DNA of 64,000 nt, taken from NCBI GenBank assembly GCA_050008715.1, contig JBEKMC010000005.1:6381-70380 (forward strand). Reading direction: 5' to 3'. Below are positions 60,366 to 64,000 of this stretch, one piece after another. How positions within the stretch are numbered: the stretch's first letter is position 1; the number at the start of each line of letters is the position of its first letter. The stretch is from JAKACA01 sp050008715. Lineage in GTDB: Bacteria; Actinomycetota; Acidimicrobiia; Acidimicrobiales; Bog-793. The translations under genes and the position numbers were made by a program. The notes beneath the pieces were generated by a model, which saw nothing but the letters and a program-made list of their open reading frames with translations, was not told where the DNA came from and did not search any database.

Positions 60366-61445
60366 GTGGTCGACGATCGGTCCGTGTCTCAAGATGAGGT
60401 CGATGGAGACCGCGGTTGGATACCGGCCAACGCCGGTCGGCTTCTTCGCCTGCTCATGACCCTGCCAGGTCGGCGCGACGACGCGCTCGCCGTCGTTAAC
60501 GGGTTCTTCGGCGATCGACTCGCCGATCAGGGATCCGCATTGGCGATCCCAATGACCTTGCGGTCGAGAACCGACGCCCTGACTCTCGACCGCGACAGCC
60601 TCGCCGAGAAGTTTCCTCAGGCAACTGGAAGCATCGCCCTGTTCGTTCACGGGTTGATGGCCACCGAGTCAAGCTGGGGATTCCCCGGTGATCCCGACAC
60701 CACCTACGGCACCTTGCTGGCGCGCGACCACCGTGTCACGCCCATCTACCTGCGATACAACACCGGCCGACACATCTCGGTCAATGGGCGGGAGCTCGCC
60801 GGTCTGCTCCACCGTCTTTGGTCGGCATGGCCCGTACCCGTCCACGACATGTCCCTCATCGGGCACAGCATGGGTGGCCTGGTGATCAGGTCCTCGTGTC
60901 ACTACGCCCCCGCTGAGCGACCATGGCGAAGCATCCTCAGCCTCCGGCGATCGTGGATCTCAAAGACCCGGCGAGTAGTGCTCATCGGCGTTCCGAACAC
61001 GGGCGCCCCCCTCGAAAGACTGGTCAACCTCACGAGCGCCGCCTTGTGGTCCGTGCCGGTCCCGGTAACCCGCCTCGTCGGCCTGGGGCTCGACACACGC
61101 AGCGCAGGAATCCGGGATCTCCGGTTCGGCGCGATTACCGACGAGGACTGGATGGAGCAGGATCCCGGCGCACGTCAACGACCGGTGCCACACCGTGTCA
61201 CGAGACGGAAGCGAGGGGCCTACCTCATCATCTCCGGTGGCATCACAGCCGACACGTCTCATCCTTTGGACCGAGTATTCGGCGACGCGCTCGTGACTTC
61301 GTCGAGCGCGTCGGGAACTCTCAGCGAGACAACGGGCGAAGGGCTCTTCCCCGGATCGATCGTGCGCCAATTCCCCAAGGTGACCCACATCGCACTGGCT
61401 CACAGGGCCGACGTCTACGATGCAATCGATCGCTGGTGGCCCTGA
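60366..61445 (+). CDS. Lipase/esterase-type alpha/beta hydrolase
   Basis: Protein of 359 aa from GTG. FVHGLMATESSWG supplies the oxyanion HG, and LIGHSMGGLVIRS the nucleophile Ser. GVPNTGAPLERLVNL is typical of PGAP1/triacylglycerol-lipase-like enzymes, with a late His in VTHIALAHRADVY. There is no clear signal peptide. The substrate is unknown; short-chain lipid or granule-linked esters are possible. The start codon lacks a strong ribosome binding site, so the N-terminus is uncertain. Confidence 0.8.
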   Translation: MVDDRSVSQDEVDGDRGWIPANAGRLLRLLMTLPGRRDDALAVVNGFFGDRLADQGSALAIPMTLRSRTDALTLDRDSLAEKFPQATGSIALFVHGLMATESSWGFPGDPDTTYGTLLARDHRVTPIYLRYNTGRHISVNGRELAGLLHRLWSAWPVPVHDMSLIGHSMGGLVIRSSCHYAPAERPWRSILSLRRSWISKTRRVVLIGVPNTGAPLERLVNLTSAALWSVPVPVTRLVGLGLDTRSAGIRDLRFGAITDEDWMEQDPGARQRPVPHRVTRRKRGAYLIISGGITADTSHPLDRVFGDALVTSSSASGTLSETTGEGLFPGSIVRQFPKVTHIALAHRADVYDAIDRWWP

Positions 61446-61665
61446 ACCTTGGTCTCGGACCGCCGCGCGGGGCCTCGTCGAGCGGCGTGGCTGGTGGGTA
61501 TCGCCTCGGTGAGCATCAAGACTCACCGCAACCCGGGAACGCCTGGCTCACCACCGCACTGCCTCCGCCGCCCCGTCGAACCCGGGCAGACGGTCTCGGC
61601 ACCCAGGCGGTTCGCCCTGGCCGGCGGGCACGACATAATTAGGCCCTGGTCGCTAGAGGGGTCTG

Positions 61666-62820
61666 ATGCACGTGCTGCGCAGAATGTCTGTTCTATCGCT
61701 GATCGCGTTCGTGCTCCTGTTCGGACCGGTCGCCGCTCCACTCACTGTCGGTCCCTCGAGCGCAGCGGACGTAGTCGCCGGCATCGCGCTCGCCCACTAC
61801 TCGGGCGACGCGCCTGGCCGGGTGACTTGTGACGTTTCCTTCGGCGTCGCGTTCTCCCCGCTGTCCCCCACGGGCGGGGGGACCGGGCCCTCGGCTCCGC
61901 CCGCACCGGGATCGGTGGCCGCCGGCTGTCGGGCACGTGGAGGGCTCCGCGGCATCGCCCTGACCGGAAAGCTGACTCGTGGCTCGCCCACCCCGCCCAC
62001 GATCCTTCGCACCTCGTGGTGGACGCCCTCGCTTCGGCCGCTGGACTGGCAGTGGGAGCTCGACCACGCTTTGGTGCTGACCAACGCCACCGACATGGGC
62101 ATCGACGACAAACTGCCTGATGGCAAGCCTGGCCCGGCACCGGTTGTCTACGACATCGACGGAATCGACAACTCGGCCAAGACGGTGGCGGCGCTCCACG
62201 CCCGGGGTGACCACGTCATCTGTTACGTGGAGGTCGGCTCGGCCGGCAACTACTACAGCGCGGCTGCCGAGGGCCTCCGCACGACCTACTTCGCGCAGTT
62301 CAAGGCGGCGCGCGTGCTCGGCCGCCGGCTGCCCAGCTATCCCGAGTACTTCCTCGACATCAACAAGCCGGTGACCGTCCGCATCGTCGAGCACATGATC
62401 GCCCAACAGTGCTACGCCAAAGGTTTCGACGCCGTCGAGACTGACCTCGACGAGACCTACGACAGCAACGAGGGGCCTACCGGCTTCACCATCACACGGT
62501 CCGACGAGAAGGCCTACCTCACCACGCTGGCCACCTTCATGCACCACCTGGGCCTTGGCTGGATCGCCAAGAACCTCGATGACACAGGCGACGACTTCGC
62601 CACCACCATGGAGCCGCTGGCCGACGGAATGGTCACCGAGCAGTGCAACCAGAACGACACCTGCGGGGCCCTCCGCGCCTACGTCGGGCACAAGGCGGTA
62701 TTCAACGCCGAGTACCGGCCGGAAACCACCCGGCAGTTCTGTTCGTCGGACGACGCACGCGGCTTCAATGGGGCAGTCTTCCCAGTCGCCCTGAATGGTC
62801 CCCGGCACCCGTGCCGGTGA
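61666..62820 (+). CDS. Secreted GH114-like (endo-alpha-1,4-polygalactosaminidase family) protein
   Basis: Protein of 384 aa, with an N-terminal signal (VLSLIAFVLLFGPVAAPLTV). The TIM-barrel pattern WQWELDHALV, VVYDIDGIDNSAKTVAAL, VICYVEVGSAGNY, YFLDINKPVTVRIVEHMIAQQC and FDAVETDLDETYD matches GH114. The catalytic acids should be Asp/Glu in VYDIDG and VETDLDE. Its target would be an amino-sugar exopolysaccharide. The GAGGGG before the ATG supports the start; a second in-frame ATG (MSVLS) is also possible. Confidence 0.83.
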   Translation: MHVLRRMSVLSLIAFVLLFGPVAAPLTVGPSSAADVVAGIALAHYSGDAPGRVTCDVSFGVAFSPLSPTGGGTGPSAPPAPGSVAAGCRARGGLRGIALTGKLTRGSPTPPTILRTSWWTPSLRPLDWQWELDHALVLTNATDMGIDDKLPDGKPGPAPVVYDIDGIDNSAKTVAALHARGDHVICYVEVGSAGNYYSAAAEGLRTTYFAQFKAARVLGRRLPSYPEYFLDINKPVTVRIVEHMIAQQCYAKGFDAVETDLDETYDSNEGPTGFTITRSDEKAYLTTLATFMHHLGLGWIAKNLDDTGDDFATTMEPLADGMVTEQCNQNDTCGALRAYVGHKAVFNAEYRPETTRQFCSSDDARGFNGAVFPVALNGPRHPCR

Positions 62821-62958
62821 CCGGCGCGGCGAGCATCGGCTCCGCCAATTGGTTCTTCTGGTGGACTTGAGCGGACAGTTCGCGAACCACCATCTCACCC
62901 GTCCTGTACAGGAGATCCTTCATCTCGCCGCCTCGCTGGTGAGCTGAGGAAGAGGCTG

Positions 62959-63351
62959 TCAACCGGGGGGTGCGAAGAACTCCAGCGCGATGTTGTCCGG
63001 GTCTCGGAACGACAGGCCCGACCCGTAGGCAGCGTCGATGATGCCGCCGTGGGCTATCTCGAGCGAGTTCAGTTGTGCCGCCCACTGATCCAGCTCGGCT
63101 CGATTCCTACAACCGAACGCGACATGGTCAAGCCCTGGCCGAAGCTCGCTGAACGGCTCTGTGCTGGACGGGCTGGGGTGTTGGTGAATCCCAAACAGAG
63201 TGCCCCCGAGAAGCCACACAACGTGGTGGAACTGGCCCGTGTCCTCGTCCAGGACGGGATCGGCGCCGAACAATCGCTGATACCACGATCGGCTTCGATC
63301 GAGATCGGTGACCGTCACGGCGACATGCGCCAAGGCGGGAAACTCGGGCAT
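62959..63351 (-). CDS. VOC family (glyoxalase/dioxygenase superfamily) protein
   Basis: Protein of 130 aa from the ATG of MPEFPALAHVAVTVTDLDRS. Metal ligands appear as His in LAHVAV, His in GLDHVAF and Glu in NIALEFF, at normal spacing. GGTLFGIHQHP lies between the two halves. The reading frame is open upstream, but there is no similarity there. The reaction is unknown. Confidence 0.85.
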   Translation of the reverse strand: MPEFPALAHVAVTVTDLDRSRSWYQRLFGADPVLDEDTGQFHHVVWLLGGTLFGIHQHPSPSSTEPFSELRPGLDHVAFGCRNRAELDQWAAQLNSLEIAHGGIIDAAYGSGLSFRDPDNIALEFFAPPG

Positions 63352-63614
63352 TACGACCCCCCAAATCGATTGGTCCCTGACCCTACTCGGTCCATTCGGC
63401 GACCGCTCAGGGTCCCAGAACCGGGTGGTGGTCAAACCGCGCTCGTCCCGGGTAACGGCGCGAGCGGCGCGGGGCGGAGCTCACGCCCCGATTATTGGCG
63501 TGGGCCGGCTCTTGGCTTGAGCTCAGGCGGGCGTCATGATGGCCGACCACTGCCGCCTGCGATCGCAACGGATCTCTACGATTCAAGGATGGCTGAAAGC
63601 TCCCCCGATGCGCT

Positions 63615-63980
63615 TTGGATTCACTGATTCAGGCTGTCTCGGCCCGCGACCTCGACAAGACCCTTGCCGGCCTGTCGTTCAAGCACGACCCAACGGTGGT
63701 GGGCTCGGAGGAGGGCGAGTTCGCTCACGGACGGGAGGCGGTCAGAGCGTTCTTCACACGGATATACGACCAGCCCCAGAGCTTTCGTTTCGAGTTCCCA
63801 GATCGGCCGTGGGCCGTTCACGGTGACGTTGCGTGGTTGGTTGCCGACGGCTTGGTGATCGAGCCTTCGGAAGAGGTGGCCAAGCCATACCGAATGACGG
63901 CCGTGTTGGTCCGCGACGAAGGCACCTGGCAGCTAGCCCTTTGGAGCGGTGCCGAGCCCGTGCTTGCACGCTCACGTTGA
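63615..63980 (+). CDS. SnoaL/NTF2-like protein with a probable frameshifted start
   Basis: Protein of 121 aa from a TTG, with the NTF2-like pattern AVSARDLDKTLAGLSFKHDP, FAHGREAVRAFFTRIY and WLVADGLVI. No ribosome binding site is visible before the TTG. A different frame from ATG 63589 gives MAESSPDAL and then a stop at 63625. One extra T in the CTTTGG run at 63613 would give a natural N-terminus of MAESSPDALLDSLIQ. So one base is probably missing, by mutation or sequencing error. Confidence 0.75.
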   Translation: MDSLIQAVSARDLDKTLAGLSFKHDPTVVGSEEGEFAHGREAVRAFFTRIYDQPQSFRFEFPDRPWAVHGDVAWLVADGLVIEPSEEVAKPYRMTAVLVRDEGTWQLALWSGAEPVLARSR

Positions 63981-64000
63981 AGCTGAGCCACGGACGGTCG

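Noticed and set aside
62765..63085. Minus-strand frame of 106 codons between the GH114 and VOC genes
   Set aside because: It overlaps the end of both genes and has no recognised fold; likely a chance frame.

Overview
The window is high-GC bacterial DNA with the gene set of an actinomycete: a WYL-domain pair, two GAF-ANTAR regulators, an F420-type LLM oxidoreductase, a PPOX protein, a TIGR03086 (mycothiol-type) protein, an aa3-type oxidase with CtaG proteins, and a polyhydroxyalkanoate (PHA) locus. The oxidase region (CtaD with an N-terminal membrane extension, a cupredoxin next to CtaC, two CtaG and two SCO proteins) would fit a deep-branching actinobacterium such as an acidimicrobial lineage, but that placement is inference. 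No tRNA, rRNA or CRISPR array was seen.

Layout. 1-0.7 kb: 3' part of glycine C-acetyltransferase. 0.7-6.1 kb (minus): a zinc/manganese ABC importer (binding protein, ATPase, two permeases) followed by an N-acyl-D-amino-acid deacylase-like amidohydrolase, with a Zur/Fur-like box touching the first start codon. 6.1-7.6 kb (plus): SCO copper chaperone and a coupled membrane protein. 7.7-17.2 kb (minus): cytochrome c oxidase cluster (CtaG2, a 38-aa membrane protein, CtaE, CtaD, CtaC, cupredoxin; then CtaG, a lipoprotein and a membrane-SCO fusion). 17.4-25.6 kb: cell-surface and exported proteins (lytic transglycosylase, sulfotransferase, propeller-type hydrolase, a 14-repeat Cys-pair protein, another secreted protein). 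25.7-37.4 kb: regulators (LAL-type LuxR, a TPR relative, two WYL proteins) mixed with metabolic genes. 37.4-38.8 kb: an IS1595/ISXO2-type insertion sequence with perfect 8-bp target duplications. 38.8-42.4 kb: membrane protein, LLM oxidoreductase, PPOX and YceH. 42.5-46.7 kb: two GAF-ANTAR regulators, a 25-aa membrane microprotein and a DHA2-type exporter. 46.8-55.5 kb: PHA region (PhaB, a KASIII-like fusion protein, SDR, alpha/beta hydrolase, PhaC, XRE regulator, phasin, TetR). 55.7-64 kb: HxlR regulator with a leader ORF, a truncated hydrolase abutting a second exporter, an IlvD/Edd dehydratase, a lipase-like hydrolase, a GH114-like protein, a VOC protein and a frameshifted NTF2-like gene.

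How the parts may work together. The oxidase cluster holds both structural subunits and copper-delivery functions (two SCO, two CtaG, a cupredoxin). The PHA region has reductase, synthase, phasin and a hydrolase but no thiolase; a KASIII-like enzyme fused to an unrecognised 280-residue domain follows phaB and may make the 3-ketoacyl precursor. The most unusual signal is a 27-nt element found three times: upstream of the microprotein/GAF-ANTAR unit, upstream of the first exporter, and upstream of the truncated hydrolase/second exporter unit. Because ANTAR proteins act on RNA leaders, this could be a small regulon for efflux, although the element lacks the classical hexaloop form.
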